Source: Variovorax davisae (lineage in GTDB: Bacteria > Pseudomonadota > Gammaproteobacteria > Burkholderiales > Burkholderiaceae_C). From it: a stretch of DNA of 64,000 nt. The translations under genes and the position numbers were made by a program. The notes under the pieces are model-generated. The model was not told the DNA's origin and made no database searches. It was given only the letters and a program-made list of their open reading frames with translations. Every line of letters starts with the position of its first letter. Within the stretch, counting starts at the first letter, position 1. Shown piece by piece: positions 1 through 7,905 of this stretch. The stretch is taken from NCBI RefSeq assembly GCF_030316845.1, contig NZ_JASZYS010000001.1, positions 1-64,000 of the forward strand, read 5' to 3'.

Positions 1-194
1 AGACCTCGGGGATCGAGCAGATCAACCAGGCGATCACGCAGATGGACCAGGTGACGCAGCAGAACGCGGCGCTGGTGGAAGAAGCAGCAGCCGCGGCCGC
101 ATCGCTGCAGGGCCAGGCCGGCGGCCTGTCGCAGGTGGTGGGCGTGTTCAAGCTGCGGGAGTCAGGCGTCGTTCAGCCTTCAACTTTCGGCTGA
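1..194 (+). CDS. Methyl-accepting chemotaxis protein, C-terminal fragment
   Basis: This is the last 63 codons of a gene that begins before the window; the frame opens at base 3 and stops with TGA at 192-194. The fragment holds the end of the cytoplasmic signalling helix, including the QMDQVTQQNAALVEEAAA stretch typical of the second methylation region in betaproteobacterial chemoreceptors. These receptors pass ligand occupancy to CheA and are adapted by CheR and CheB. The ligand cannot be inferred because the sensor domain is missing. The protein ends QPSTFG and shows no NWETF-type CheR-docking pentapeptide. The gene sits directly upstream of flgK, and cheW is not visible in this window. Confidence 0.9.
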   Translation, partial: TSGIEQINQAITQMDQVTQQNAALVEEAAAAAASLQGQAGGLSQVVGVFKLRESGVVQPSTFG

Positions 195-206
195 GGCGGC
201 CGATAT
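180..206 (+). promoter_or_regulatory. Candidate sigma-28 (FliA) promoter for flgKL
   Basis: TCAA at 180-183, a 15-base spacer, then GCCGATAT at 199-206, against the consensus TAAA-N15-GCCGATAA (3/4 and 7/8 matches). It overlaps the end of the chemoreceptor gene and lies 72 bases before flgK. A class-3 promoter for flgKL is known in enterobacteria, so the placement is plausible. No transcript data are available. Confidence 0.55.
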
Positions 207-278
207 AGACCCTGAGGGCATTGCAGCGGCGATGCCGAGAAGCAACACCCACCCACACCCAACCAGGTAATCGATCCC

Positions 279-2243
279 ATGTCAGGAAACTTGTTCTTCA
301 CGGGTCTGAGCGGCCTCAATGTCGCCCGGACCGCGCTGATGACGACGGCCCACAACACGGCCAACGTCTACACCACCGGCTACAGCCGGCAGGTCGCCGA
401 GGTCGCCACCAACGCAGCGGTCGCCACCGGCTCGGGCTACGTCGGCACCGGCGCCGGCGTCACCACGATCAGCCGCAGCTACGACCGCTACCTGACCTCG
501 CAGCTGGCCACGGCACAGTCCTCCTCGGCGGCCCTGAATGCCTACGGCACCGAGATCAACCGCATCGACTCGCTGCTGGCCGACAAGACCTCCGGCATCA
601 GCGTGCTGATGCAGACCTTCTTCACCGCGGTGCAGGGCGTCGCCAACACGCCGGCCGACTCGGCCGCGCGCCAGCAGCTCATCAGCTCGGCGCAATCGCT
701 GTCGAACAAGTTCCGTTCGACCGACCAGTACCTGAGCGACCTCAACGCGTCGGTCAACGACCAGATCTCGGGCAGCGTCTCGCAGATCAACACCTACTCG
801 AGCAAGATCGCCAGCCTCAACCAGCAGATCAGCATGATGACCGCCGTCGCCGGCGGCCAGCCGCCGAACGACCTGCTGGACCAGCGCGACCAACTGGTGA
901 GCGAGCTGAGCCAGATCGTCGACGTCAAGGTGCTCGAGCAGGACAACGGCAAGTACAACGTGTTCATGGGCAACGGCCAGTCGCTGGTGACCGGCGACCA
1001 GGCCGCGACCATGAAGGCCGTGCCTTCGGCCGCCGACCCGACCCGCACCACGGTGGCGCTGGTGGGCATCGCCGGCAACGTCTCGGAGCTCGGCAGCGAC
1101 GTCATCACCGGTGGCTCGCTGGGCGGCCTGATGAACTTCCGCACCCAGACCCTGATCCCGGCCCAGAACGCCATCGGCCGGCTGGCGATGGCGGTCTCGG
1201 GTGCCTTCAACGATCAGCACGGCCTGGGCGTCGACCTCAACGGCGCGCTGGGCACCGACTTCTTCACCACCGCCACCCCCGGCGTGTTCTCGAACGCGAA
1301 GAACACCGGCAACATGGTGCTGTCGGGTGTCGTGACCGACACCGACAAGCTCAGCACCAGCGACTACTCGGTGCAGGTCACCAACGTGGCGGGCACGCTG
1401 AACTACTCGGTGACCCGGCTGTCGGACAAGCAGTCGATGGGCACCTTCACGAGCTTCCCGATCAGCTTCGACGGCGTGAGCCTGTCGCAGGCGAGCGGCA
1501 CGGCGCAGGCCGGCGACTCCTTCCTGGTGCAGCCCACCCGCACCGGCGCGCGCGACATGGACGTGCTGGTGCTCGACCCGGCCAAGGTGGCGGCCGCCTC
1601 GCCGATCGTGACCGGCAACAGCGCCGGCAACCAGGGCAGCGCCAAGCTGGGCCCGGCGACCGTCGACGCGAGCTACCCGGCGACGCCGCTGGCCGCCAAC
1701 CTGACGCTGAGCTACGACTCGGCGACCGGCGCGCTGTCGGGCTTTCCCGCCACCTCCGCCGTCACCGTGACGCTGGCCGACGGCACCGCGACCACCTACG
1801 CGGCCGGCGCCGCGGTGCCCTACACGGCGGGTGCCCAGATCAGCTTCGACGGCCTCAGCATGACGATGACCGGCACGCCGGCCAACGGCGACACCTTCAC
1901 CATCGGCAAGAACGCGGGCGGCGTGTCCGACGGCAGCAACGCGCTGCTGCTCGGCGCCCTTCAGCGCCAGACCACGATGGGCAACGGCACCACCACCTTC
2001 AACGGCGCCTACTCGCAGCTGGTCAGCGAGGTCGGCAACAAGGCGATGGAGATCAAGGTCGCCACCAAGACGCAGGAGAGCGTGACCAGCCAGATCAAGG
2101 CCAGCCAGCAGTCGATCTCCGGCGTCAACCAGGACGAGGAAACCGCCAACCTGCTGATGTTCCAGCAGATGTACCAGGCCAACGCGAAGGTCATCCAGAC
2201 CGCCTCGACCATCTTCGACGCGATCCTCGGCATCAGCAGCTGA
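279..2243 (+). CDS. flgK: Flagellar hook-associated protein 1 (FlgK)
   Basis: A 654-residue hook-filament junction protein, exported by the flagellar type III apparatus and assembled on the finished hook before FlgL. The N-terminal rod-type helix (residues about 4-38, LFFTGLSGLNVARTAL, then HNTANVYTTGYSRQ) and the C-terminal helix (about 615-652, EETANLLMFQQMYQANAKV) are both intact, as expected for the D0/D1 coiled coil. The protein is about 100 residues longer than the enteric homologue. Part of the extra length is a threonine/glycine-rich module around residues 490-550 that shares a near-identical stretch with FlgL. The start is the ATG after AACCAGG. flgL follows after 35 bases and is probably co-transcribed. 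Confidence 0.96.
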   Translation: MSGNLFFTGLSGLNVARTALMTTAHNTANVYTTGYSRQVAEVATNAAVATGSGYVGTGAGVTTISRSYDRYLTSQLATAQSSSAALNAYGTEINRIDSLLADKTSGISVLMQTFFTAVQGVANTPADSAARQQLISSAQSLSNKFRSTDQYLSDLNASVNDQISGSVSQINTYSSKIASLNQQISMMTAVAGGQPPNDLLDQRDQLVSELSQIVDVKVLEQDNGKYNVFMGNGQSLVTGDQAATMKAVPSAADPTRTTVALVGIAGNVSELGSDVITGGSLGGLMNFRTQTLIPAQNAIGRLAMAVSGAFNDQHGLGVDLNGALGTDFFTTATPGVFSNAKNTGNMVLSGVVTDTDKLSTSDYSVQVTNVAGTLNYSVTRLSDKQSMGTFTSFPISFDGVSLSQASGTAQAGDSFLVQPTRTGARDMDVLVLDPAKVAAASPIVTGNSAGNQGSAKLGPATVDASYPATPLAANLTLSYDSATGALSGFPATSAVTVTLADGTATTYAAGAAVPYTAGAQISFDGLSMTMTGTPANGDTFTIGKNAGGVSDGSNALLLGALQRQTTMGNGTTTFNGAYSQLVSEVGNKAMEIKVATKTQESVTSQIKASQQSISGVNQDEETANLLMFQQMYQANAKVIQTASTIFDAILGISS

Positions 2244-2278
2244 AGCGCGCCGAACCCACCCAGATCCAAGGAGCCGTG

Positions 2279-3490
2279 ATGCGTATCAGCACCAGTTCGT
2301 TCTACGAGCAGAACACCCTCGCGATGGGCCTGCAGCAGCAGAATCTCTTCAACGTCCAGCAACGCCTGTCGGCGGGCACGAAGTTCCTGACCGCCGGCGA
2401 CGACCCGGTGGGTGCCGCGCGGGCACTCGGCGTCGCCCAGACGCTGGCCGAGTCGTCCCAGTACGCCACCAGCCGCGAGCGCGCGACCCTGTCTCTCAAG
2501 CGCGAGGAAACCGCGCTCGACAGCACCACCCTGATCCTGCAGAACATCAAGACCCTGACCGTGCAGGCGGGCAACGGCACCCTGTCGGATGCCGACCGCG
2601 CCTCGCTGGCCACGGCGATCCAGAGCAATCTCGACCAGCTGGTGGGCATCGCGAACTCCGACGACGGCAACGGCCAGTTCCTGTTCGCCGGCTACAAGAG
2701 CGCCAGTCCGCCGTTCGCGGCCCAGGCCGGCGGCGGCGTGCAGTATGTCGGCGACCAGGGCCAGCGCCTCATGCAGGTCGACGTGGCGCGCCAGCTGGCG
2801 ACCTCCGACGACGGCCGCACGGTGTTCCAGTCGGTGCAGGGCGGCGCGGGCTACGTGACCTCGGGCGCCGCGGCCAACACCGGAACCGCCGTCTTCGGTG
2901 CGGTCAGCGTGGTCGATGCCACCCAGGCCAGCTACGGCCAGGACTTCACGATCAGCTTCTCGGGCGGCAACTACACGGTGTCGACCAACGAAACGCCCCC
3001 CGTGGTGGCCGCCAGCGGCGCCTTCACGGCCGGCTCGCCGATCTCCTTCGCCGGGCTGCAGATCAGCATGACCGGCACGCCGGCGGACGGCGACACCTTC
3101 AACGTCACGACCGCCAAGAATGCCGGCACCGACATCTTCGCGACCATCGGCGAGCTGGTCACGGCGCTGCGCACCCCGCTGAGCGGCGGCGGCGCAGCGG
3201 CGCAGGCCAAGCTGCAGAACGCCCTGAGCACCGCCAACGTCAAGGTCACGAACGCGCACGACAACGTGCTGACCGTGTTGTCGTCGGTGGGTTCGCGCAT
3301 GAACGAGGTCGACGCCCTCGACGATGGCGGCGCGTCGCGCGTGCTGATGGACAAGAGCTACCTGTCCTCGATCGAGGACCTGGACCCGGCCAGCGCGATC
3401 TCGGAGTTCTACCAGCGCCAGACCTCGCTGCAGGCGACCCAGCTGACCTTTGCCAAGCTGGCGTCGATCTCCCTGTTCAACTATCTTTGA
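2279..3490 (+). CDS. flgL: Flagellar hook-associated protein 3 (FlgL)
   Basis: A 403-residue flagellin-like junction protein that sits between FlgK and the filament. The N-terminus (MRISTSSFYEQNTLAMGL, then QQRLSAGTKFLTAGDDP) is the standard FlgL/flagellin D0-D1 start, and the C-terminus ends with the hydrophobic helix QLTFAKLASISLFNYL. It is longer than the enteric protein of about 317 residues because of a central insertion at about residues 200-270. This contains a copy of the ISF.GL...MTGTPA.GDTF motif also present in FlgK. The start is the ATG at 2279 behind AAGGAG (spacing 6). It is the last flagellar gene before the non-flagellar island. Confidence 0.95.
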   Translation: MRISTSSFYEQNTLAMGLQQQNLFNVQQRLSAGTKFLTAGDDPVGAARALGVAQTLAESSQYATSRERATLSLKREETALDSTTLILQNIKTLTVQAGNGTLSDADRASLATAIQSNLDQLVGIANSDDGNGQFLFAGYKSASPPFAAQAGGGVQYVGDQGQRLMQVDVARQLATSDDGRTVFQSVQGGAGYVTSGAAANTGTAVFGAVSVVDATQASYGQDFTISFSGGNYTVSTNETPPVVAASGAFTAGSPISFAGLQISMTGTPADGDTFNVTTAKNAGTDIFATIGELVTALRTPLSGGGAAAQAKLQNALSTANVKVTNAHDNVLTVLSSVGSRMNEVDALDDGGASRVLMDKSYLSSIEDLDPASAISEFYQRQTSLQATQLTFAKLASISLFNYL

Positions 3491-3899
3491 GGAAGAGGCG
3501 GTTGGCCGCTTGCCGACACATGCGGGTCGCTGCTTCGGCAGGTCGACCCGCAGGCCTTGGTCGCGGCCGAAGAAGGCATCCGGCAGATGGCGGTTCTTCT
3601 CTTGGCCGGCGCCGGCGCTGGCGGCCGCGGCTTGCGGCGACATGCCGATCGCCTGATCCGGCGTCATCCCCGCCTTTGCCACCCTCTGTTCAAGGAAGCC
3701 CGGGTCCATGGTGCGGCCCGGTGCCAGAGGCGTCGAAGTCCTGGGCCTGAACCCGGCTACGTCGAATTGCCGGCGGCACCTTGAGCGACGACGCCTTGGA
3801 CGAGTTGGCTGCCCGGATGGAGGGCGGTCGGCCCTGACGGGCTTGGATCGAGGTTAAAGTAGGTACAAAATCATTACATCGCTCAATCCTGGCGCGAGC
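3491..3899. other. 409-bp gap after flgL, no recognisable gene
   Basis: No frame here looks like a known protein. A short plus-strand frame (3557-3784) ends in GYVELPAAP and could be the tail of a decayed gene, because the same peptide tail is encoded at the far side of the island (6798-6818, complement). The last 100 bases are AT-richer and hold the upstream region of the next gene. I see no terminator with a T-run after flgL. Confidence 0.5.
3755..3775 (+). repeat. Inverted repeat, copy 1 (left side of island)
   Basis: A 21-bp element, GGCTACGTCGAATTGCCGGC plus G, repeated in inverted orientation at 6798-6818 with one mismatch (C to T). The preceding bases CTGAA-CC-GG are also partly shared. 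In the GYVELPA reading frame the single mismatch is a synonymous valine change. The copy points toward the first gene of the plus-strand pair, 125 bases away. Confidence 0.75.
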
Positions 3900-4772
3900 A
3901 TGAACCTTGTTCCGAAAATGGCGAACCTGGCCGATCTGGATCCATCGTTCTCGGTGCCCTGCAGGCGGTGTGCTGCCATGCTGCAGAAGGGGAACCGGTT
4001 TTGCCCTTTTTGTTTCGAGGATCAGCTGGCGCCGGCCGACACCGGCGATGCCGACATCGGGCCGCCGCCGGCCACGCCCGGCCGCGGCCTCTCCGTGGCC
4101 AAGGAGGTGCCGGCCCCGATGGTCATCGACTTCAGGGACACGGTGCAGCCGGAAGCGGACGAAGTCATCCATATTCCCGGCCCCACGGGCACGGCCGAGC
4201 GGGAGGCCGACGCCGAGATCGGCATGGTCCGGCCGGGCGCCTTCTGGCAGACCGACGTGCCGGGCGGCGGCAAGTCGAGCTGGCTGGCCCGCTTCGCGAC
4301 CCCCCAGCGCATGGTGGCGGGCATTGCACTCGCCCTGGTCGTGGCCGGGCTCGCCGTCGTGGGGCTCGAGCGCGTCTATGTCAGCGGTGAGAACGAAGCC
4401 GGCAGGGAGCGTGCGTTCAGAAACGATGTCGAGCGGGTGCAGGGCGCCCTGAAGCGCGGCGACCTGACCACCGCCGAGCAGGTGCTCGAGGGTCTGGACG
4501 CCGAGCATTCGGACGATCCGGCGGTGCAGGCGCTGTGGCAGGCTTTCGACCAGCGCGCGCAGGCGCAGGCCGGGGGCGGGGCGCCCCTGCCGGACGTTCC
4601 GCTGAAGGCGTCCAGGGCGATCCGGCTGGAGCAGGCCGCTGCGCCCCCGGGCCCCACGCGGCCGGAAGCGCCGGTGGAGCCCGCGCCGGCGCCGGCCGCC
4701 GGCGCGGCCGCGCCGCAGGACCCGGGGTGCAGTGAGGCGTTGGCGGCGCTGGCCCTGTGCGCGAAGAAATAG
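3900..4772 (+). CDS. Zinc-ribbon/single-TM protein with C-terminal Cys-x9-Cys tail, function unknown
   Basis: A 290-residue protein of unknown function. Residues about 21-38 hold CRRC...CPFC, a four-cysteine zinc-ribbon-like pair. One membrane segment lies at about 138-158 (MVAGIALALVVAGLAVVGL). Beyond it is a short helical stretch (about 170-215) that could be a single TPR-like hairpin, then a Pro/Ala-rich linker, then the tail CSEALAALALCAKK. The predicted topology puts the ribbon in the cytoplasm and the tail outside. ATG at 3900 is used; Met7 (3918) is an alternative, as neither has a strong ribosome site. The next gene follows after 64 bases, and its product ends in the same type of tail, so the two probably act together. 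Confidence 0.7.
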   Translation: MNLVPKMANLADLDPSFSVPCRRCAAMLQKGNRFCPFCFEDQLAPADTGDADIGPPPATPGRGLSVAKEVPAPMVIDFRDTVQPEADEVIHIPGPTGTAEREADAEIGMVRPGAFWQTDVPGGGKSSWLARFATPQRMVAGIALALVVAGLAVVGLERVYVSGENEAGRERAFRNDVERVQGALKRGDLTTAEQVLEGLDAEHSDDPAVQALWQAFDQRAQAQAGGGAPLPDVPLKASRAIRLEQAAAPPGPTRPEAPVEPAPAPAAGAAAPQDPGCSEALAALALCAKK

Positions 4773-4836
4773 AGCGAGCAAGCAACCATGAGCCAGGCAT
4801 CTCCTGGCGGTGTCAGCAACCTTCGACGGAGCCAAC

Positions 4837-5910
4837 ATGCCAACAAGAATCCTGTCCATCGGGCTGTTGTGGATGGCCTTTCTCGCGTGCGCGGCCGCGG
4901 CCCCCCGGGCAGAGTACAAGATCGTCACCGCGTCGAAAACCGGCACCTACATCCAGATCGGTCGGGATCTCGCGACCTGGATCGCGGACCCGGCCGACAT
5001 CGATCTCGAGGTCCTCGAGTCGAAGGGGTCGGCCGAGAACGTTCAGCGCATGCGCTTCGAGCCGGGCGTCAAGCTGGCGCTGGTGCAGTCCGACGTCTAC
5101 CAGGCCTTCCTGGACGAGGCGAAGGCGGGCAACGCCGAGGCCGGCAACATCATCCGTCCGCTGCGCCTGATCATGCCGCTCTATGACGAGGAGATCTACT
5201 TCGTGGCCCGCGCCGACTCGCCGCTCAACAGCATCCACGAGATCAAGAACCAGAAGATCGGCGTCGGCCCGCTGGGCAGCGGCACCGCGCTCACCTCGCG
5301 AACGCTCTACCAGCTGATGTTCGGCGAGCCGCTGCCGCCCGCCAACGCGCAGTACCTGACCAACGAAGAAGCGCTGGCCAGGCTCACCGTCGACAAGTCG
5401 ATCGACGTCGCGATCATCGTCGCCGGGCAGCCGGCCAAGCTGTTCACGGACATGAAGGCGGAGGCGCGCAACTACATCAAGATCCTGAAGCTCGACGAGG
5501 CGGCGCCGGAGACGGCGCGGGCGAAGAAGACCTACTTCCCGGCCGTGATCCGCGCCTCCAGCTACTCGACATGGCTCAAGGCCGACGTGCCCACCCTGAC
5601 CGTGAAGGCCTACCTGGTCACCTACGACTACGGCCTGCAGTCGACGGTGGGCGCCCTGAGCCGCTTTGCCGACTCGCTCTGCACCAACTTCGACAAGCTG
5701 CAGGCCAACGGCCATCCCAAATGGAAGCAGGTGCGCCTGGAACTGCCGCCGCTGAGCCAGGGGTGGCGCTACTACGGGCCGATGGAAAAGCGCATGCGCA
5801 ACTGCATCGCCCACCGCAGTGCCGTCAGTGCAGCGGCAGCGGCGGCGCCACCGCCGCTGCCGCGCAACTGCACCGAGCAGGAGCTGGTGCTGGGCATCTG
5901 CAGGCGGTGA
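4837..5910 (+). CDS. TAXI-family TRAP-type solute receptor, orphan
   Basis: A 357-residue exported protein. A Sec signal peptide (MPTRILSIGLLWMAFLACAAAA) precedes the TAXI core, with YKIVTASKTGTYIQIGRDLA, the VLESKGSAENV and LALVQSDVYQA segments, and a middle block IGVGPLGSGTALTSRTLY. Such receptors normally feed TRAP transporter membrane subunits, but no DctQ/DctM-like gene is in the window. After the core an Ala/Pro linker leads to the tail NCTEQELVLGICRR, matching the Cys-x9-Cys tail of the upstream gene. The start at 4837 (GGAG 7 bases upstream, followed by the signal peptide) is preferred over the in-frame ATG at 4810. A role in sensing rather than uptake is possible. Confidence 0.82.
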   Translation: MPTRILSIGLLWMAFLACAAAAPRAEYKIVTASKTGTYIQIGRDLATWIADPADIDLEVLESKGSAENVQRMRFEPGVKLALVQSDVYQAFLDEAKAGNAEAGNIIRPLRLIMPLYDEEIYFVARADSPLNSIHEIKNQKIGVGPLGSGTALTSRTLYQLMFGEPLPPANAQYLTNEEALARLTVDKSIDVAIIVAGQPAKLFTDMKAEARNYIKILKLDEAAPETARAKKTYFPAVIRASSYSTWLKADVPTLTVKAYLVTYDYGLQSTVGALSRFADSLCTNFDKLQANGHPKWKQVRLELPPLSQGWRYYGPMEKRMRNCIAHRSAVSAAAAAAPPPLPRNCTEQELVLGICRR

Positions 5911-5981
5911 ATCGGAAGGGTGTCGCCGCTCGCTGTGCATGCCATTGCCTTGCCGTGCTTGTCCAGGATGGATCGGGCGGA

Positions 5982-6416
5982 TCATTTCATCGTGAATTCA
6001 GCAGTCCAGGCATTGGTCATGGCGTTGATGGATGTAATCCTGGCTGTGCATATTGCGCCGTTGCTGGGTGTGACGGTAGCGTTGCGGACGAGAGTGCCAC
6101 CGGTCGAAGTCGTATTCACGTAGACCGTACCGAAGGCGCATCGCTTTCTCCCCATGACATACTGAACAGTCGCCGTGGTGGCGTCGGGGCTCAATCGACT
6201 CGTGACCGTGTAGCTGTCGTTGAACAATGGTCTAACGGTCTTGGCAGGCTTGGGCGACGCATCTCTCTCGGTCGAACTTTGATTGACGTTTTCTACGGTG
6301 TAGTTTGCGGTTTCTGTGGTGTTGAGATTTTTGAACGTGATGGTGACTGACGGTCCGGCTTGAGCTGCGGCAGCAAGAAAAGTCGAGGCGATCACGAGAA
6401 ATTCAAGAAGCTTCAT
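5982..6416 (-). CDS. Small secreted protein, unknown
   Basis: A 144-residue protein with a clear Sec signal peptide (MKLLEFLVIASTFLAAAAQA) and a mature part rich in Thr, Asn and Val (TFKNLNTTETANYTV, later RNATVTPSNGAICTARI), suggesting a small beta-rich exported domain with two cysteines. I recognise no family. The start is the ATG at 6416, with AGGGAG 8 bases upstream; an in-frame GTG at 6425 is less likely. Base composition is clearly lower in G+C than the flagellar genes, consistent with acquisition. The gene follows the next one by 5 bases, so the two form a minus-strand pair converging on the TAXI receptor gene. Confidence 0.7.
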   Translation of the reverse strand: MKLLEFLVIASTFLAAAAQAGPSVTITFKNLNTTETANYTVENVNQSSTERDASPKPAKTVRPLFNDSYTVTSRLSPDATTATVQYVMGRKRCAFGTVYVNTTSTGGTLVRNATVTPSNGAICTARITSINAMTNAWTAEFTMK

Positions 6417-6421
6417 TATTT

Positions 6422-6754
6422 TCACTCCCTGTTGAGTAATGCGGATATATTGCGTTCGTGAATTCTTGGAAACCCACTGAGTTTCCTTTGAACAGTATGT
6501 CGATTTGGCACGCTTCCTCCTGCCACCCTCGCCTTCAAAAAATCCGTTGCCTGCCGGGCACGCTCCAATAATTCCGGATCATCAGTGGCGGGAACCTCCT
6601 TGTCGCGTTGCTCATGGAGCGAGAGGTCCCAGGCCGACGCAGCGAGCGCCTTTCCGAATTCGCCAGCCTTTTCGGCCAATTGCGAACGGGTGAGCGTCTT
6701 CGCGCGTTCATCCGCAATTGCCGCCCTGGCTTCCATGATTGGCTCTTTTTTCAT
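6422..6754 (-). CDS. Small hypothetical protein (about 110 aa)
   Basis: No family is recognised. The product is charged, mostly helical and without a signal peptide or membrane segment. Notable stretches are KTLTRSQLAEKAGEFGKALA and PELLERARQATDFLKARV. Start choice is uncertain: ATG 6754 (MKKEP) has no ribosome site, ATG 6736 (MEARAAIA) has a weak AAGAG. It is the first gene of the minus-strand pair, and the inverted repeat copy 2 lies 44 bases upstream of 6754. Composition is AT-richer than the surroundings. It could be a cytoplasmic partner of the secreted protein downstream, but that is only inferred from adjacency. Confidence 0.5.
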   Translation of the reverse strand: MKKEPIMEARAAIADERAKTLTRSQLAEKAGEFGKALAASAWDLSLHEQRDKEVPATDDPELLERARQATDFLKARVAGGSVPNRHTVQRKLSGFPRIHERNISALLNRE

Positions 6755-7110
6755 GGGAAAAAGGTATATCCAATAATTAGGACGAAGATCAGTTCGACGC
6801 CGGCAATTCAACGTAGCCCGGCTTCAGCCAAAGACCTTGTGGACTGTTCTCGATCGCAGGACCAGTCTCAACCCTCCATGGGTCGGGTCGCTGGCCGGCC
6901 TTCACCTGCCTGCTTGTCCGTTGGATTTCCATGTGACCTGGCGGTGGTCGGCCGCGACGTCGCCAGCCATGCATGCAAGTCGCGCCGATCCGGTGGCCAA
7001 GAAGCCGCAACGCGGCCAGGATCGGACGCAGGCAGTGACTCGTGCCGCACGCCACCGCGTGCAATGCGTCGCCCCGCAAGACGGCCTGGCCAGCGCCGGC
7101 CGCACCGATC
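6755..7110. other. 356-bp gap before fliR, no recognisable gene
   Basis: This holds the upstream region of the small minus-strand gene, the second inverted-repeat copy, and GC-rich DNA running to the fliR stop. A minus-strand frame (7148 to 6789) ends LKPGYVELPASN, the same tail encoded by copy 1, but the rest looks like an arbitrary GC-rich frame and partly overlaps fliR. I read it as possible gene debris, not a gene. Confidence 0.5.
6798..6818 (-). repeat. Inverted repeat, copy 2 (right side of island)
   Basis: The complement reads GGCTACGTTGAATTGCCGGC plus G, 20 of 21 bases identical to 3755-3775. It points toward the minus-strand gene pair, so each copy lies just upstream of the first gene of one of the two converging units. 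The intervening DNA is about 3.0 kb. Confidence 0.75.
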
Positions 7111-7905
7111 TCAGCGCCGCAAGGCCCCCGCGAATTGCACCATCGCATCGAGCCCGGCCGCGAAGCGCGGCTCCAGGAACGCGCCCAGGTGCGGCATCAG
7201 CAGCTGCAGCATGCCGATGCCGGCCAGCAGCGTCAGCGGGAAGCCCACGGCGAAGATGCTGAACTGGGGCGATGCGCGGTTCAGGATGCCCATCGCCAGG
7301 TTCAGGATCAGCAGGGCGGCCACCAGCGGCAGCGAGAGCATCATGCCGCTGGCAAAGATGCGGCTCGCGCCCGAGACCAGGACCATCCAGCCCTGCGCCG
7401 ACAGCGGTGCATCGGCGATCGGCAGGGCCTGGAAGCTCTCGGCCAGCGCGGCGATCATCAGCAGGTGGCCGTCGACCGCGATGAAGATCAGCATCGCCAG
7501 CATGTTCAGCAGCCGCGCCACCACCATCGTGGCGCCGCCGTTCATGGGGTCGAAGAAGGAGGCGAAGGACAGGCCCATCTGCAGGCCGATGTACTCGCCC
7601 GCGGCGAGCACGGCGGTGAACACCATGCGCATCGTGAAGCCCATGGCGACGCCGACCAGCACCTGCTGGATGATGATCCAGACGCCGCCGGCGGAGACCA
7701 CCGGCACGTCGGGCATCGGGCCCAGCGTCGGCGCCAGCACCAGCGCGAGCATCGCCGCGATCGCGACCTTGATCCGCCGCGACACCCACGTTTCGCCGAA
7801 GATCGGCGCCGTGCTGACCAGCGCCAGCATCCGCACGAACGGCCACAGGAAGCCCACCAGCCAGGCGGTGAGCTGCGCCGAGGTGACCTCGAAGACGGGG
7901 GGCAT
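7111..7905 (-). CDS. fliR: Flagellar export gate protein FliR
   Basis: A 264-residue polytopic membrane protein of the flagellar type III export gate, where it combines with FliP5 and FliQ4. The sequence has the family features: N-terminal LTAWLVGFLWPFVRMLALVSTAP, the conserved GEYIGLQMGLSFASFFDP block in the middle, and multiple hydrophobic segments throughout. Its length matches the usual 255-265 residues. The start codon overlaps the fliQ stop (TGATG at 7907-7903), so it is translated with fliQ. It is the last gene of the fliF-to-fliR operon. The non-flagellar island begins after its stop. Confidence 0.96.
   Translation of the reverse strand: MPPVFEVTSAQLTAWLVGFLWPFVRMLALVSTAPIFGETWVSRRIKVAIAAMLALVLAPTLGPMPDVPVVSAGGVWIIIQQVLVGVAMGFTMRMVFTAVLAAGEYIGLQMGLSFASFFDPMNGGATMVVARLLNMLAMLIFIAVDGHLLMIAALAESFQALPIADAPLSAQGWMVLVSGASRIFASGMMLSLPLVAALLILNLAMGILNRASPQFSIFAVGFPLTLLAGIGMLQLLMPHLGAFLEPRFAAGLDAMVQFAGALRR

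Noticed and set aside
221..2278. Open frame upstream of and in phase with flgL
   Set aside because: It runs through flgK in a shifted frame and has no protein-like composition; real FlgL begins at 2279.
3557..3784. 75-codon plus-strand frame after flgL
   Set aside because: Arg/Ala-rich and without a ribosome site; its tail is better explained as part of the repeat.
6789..7148. Minus-strand 119-codon frame ending GYVELPASN
   Set aside because: It overlaps the fliR end and has no recognisable start or family; only the terminal repeat is noteworthy.
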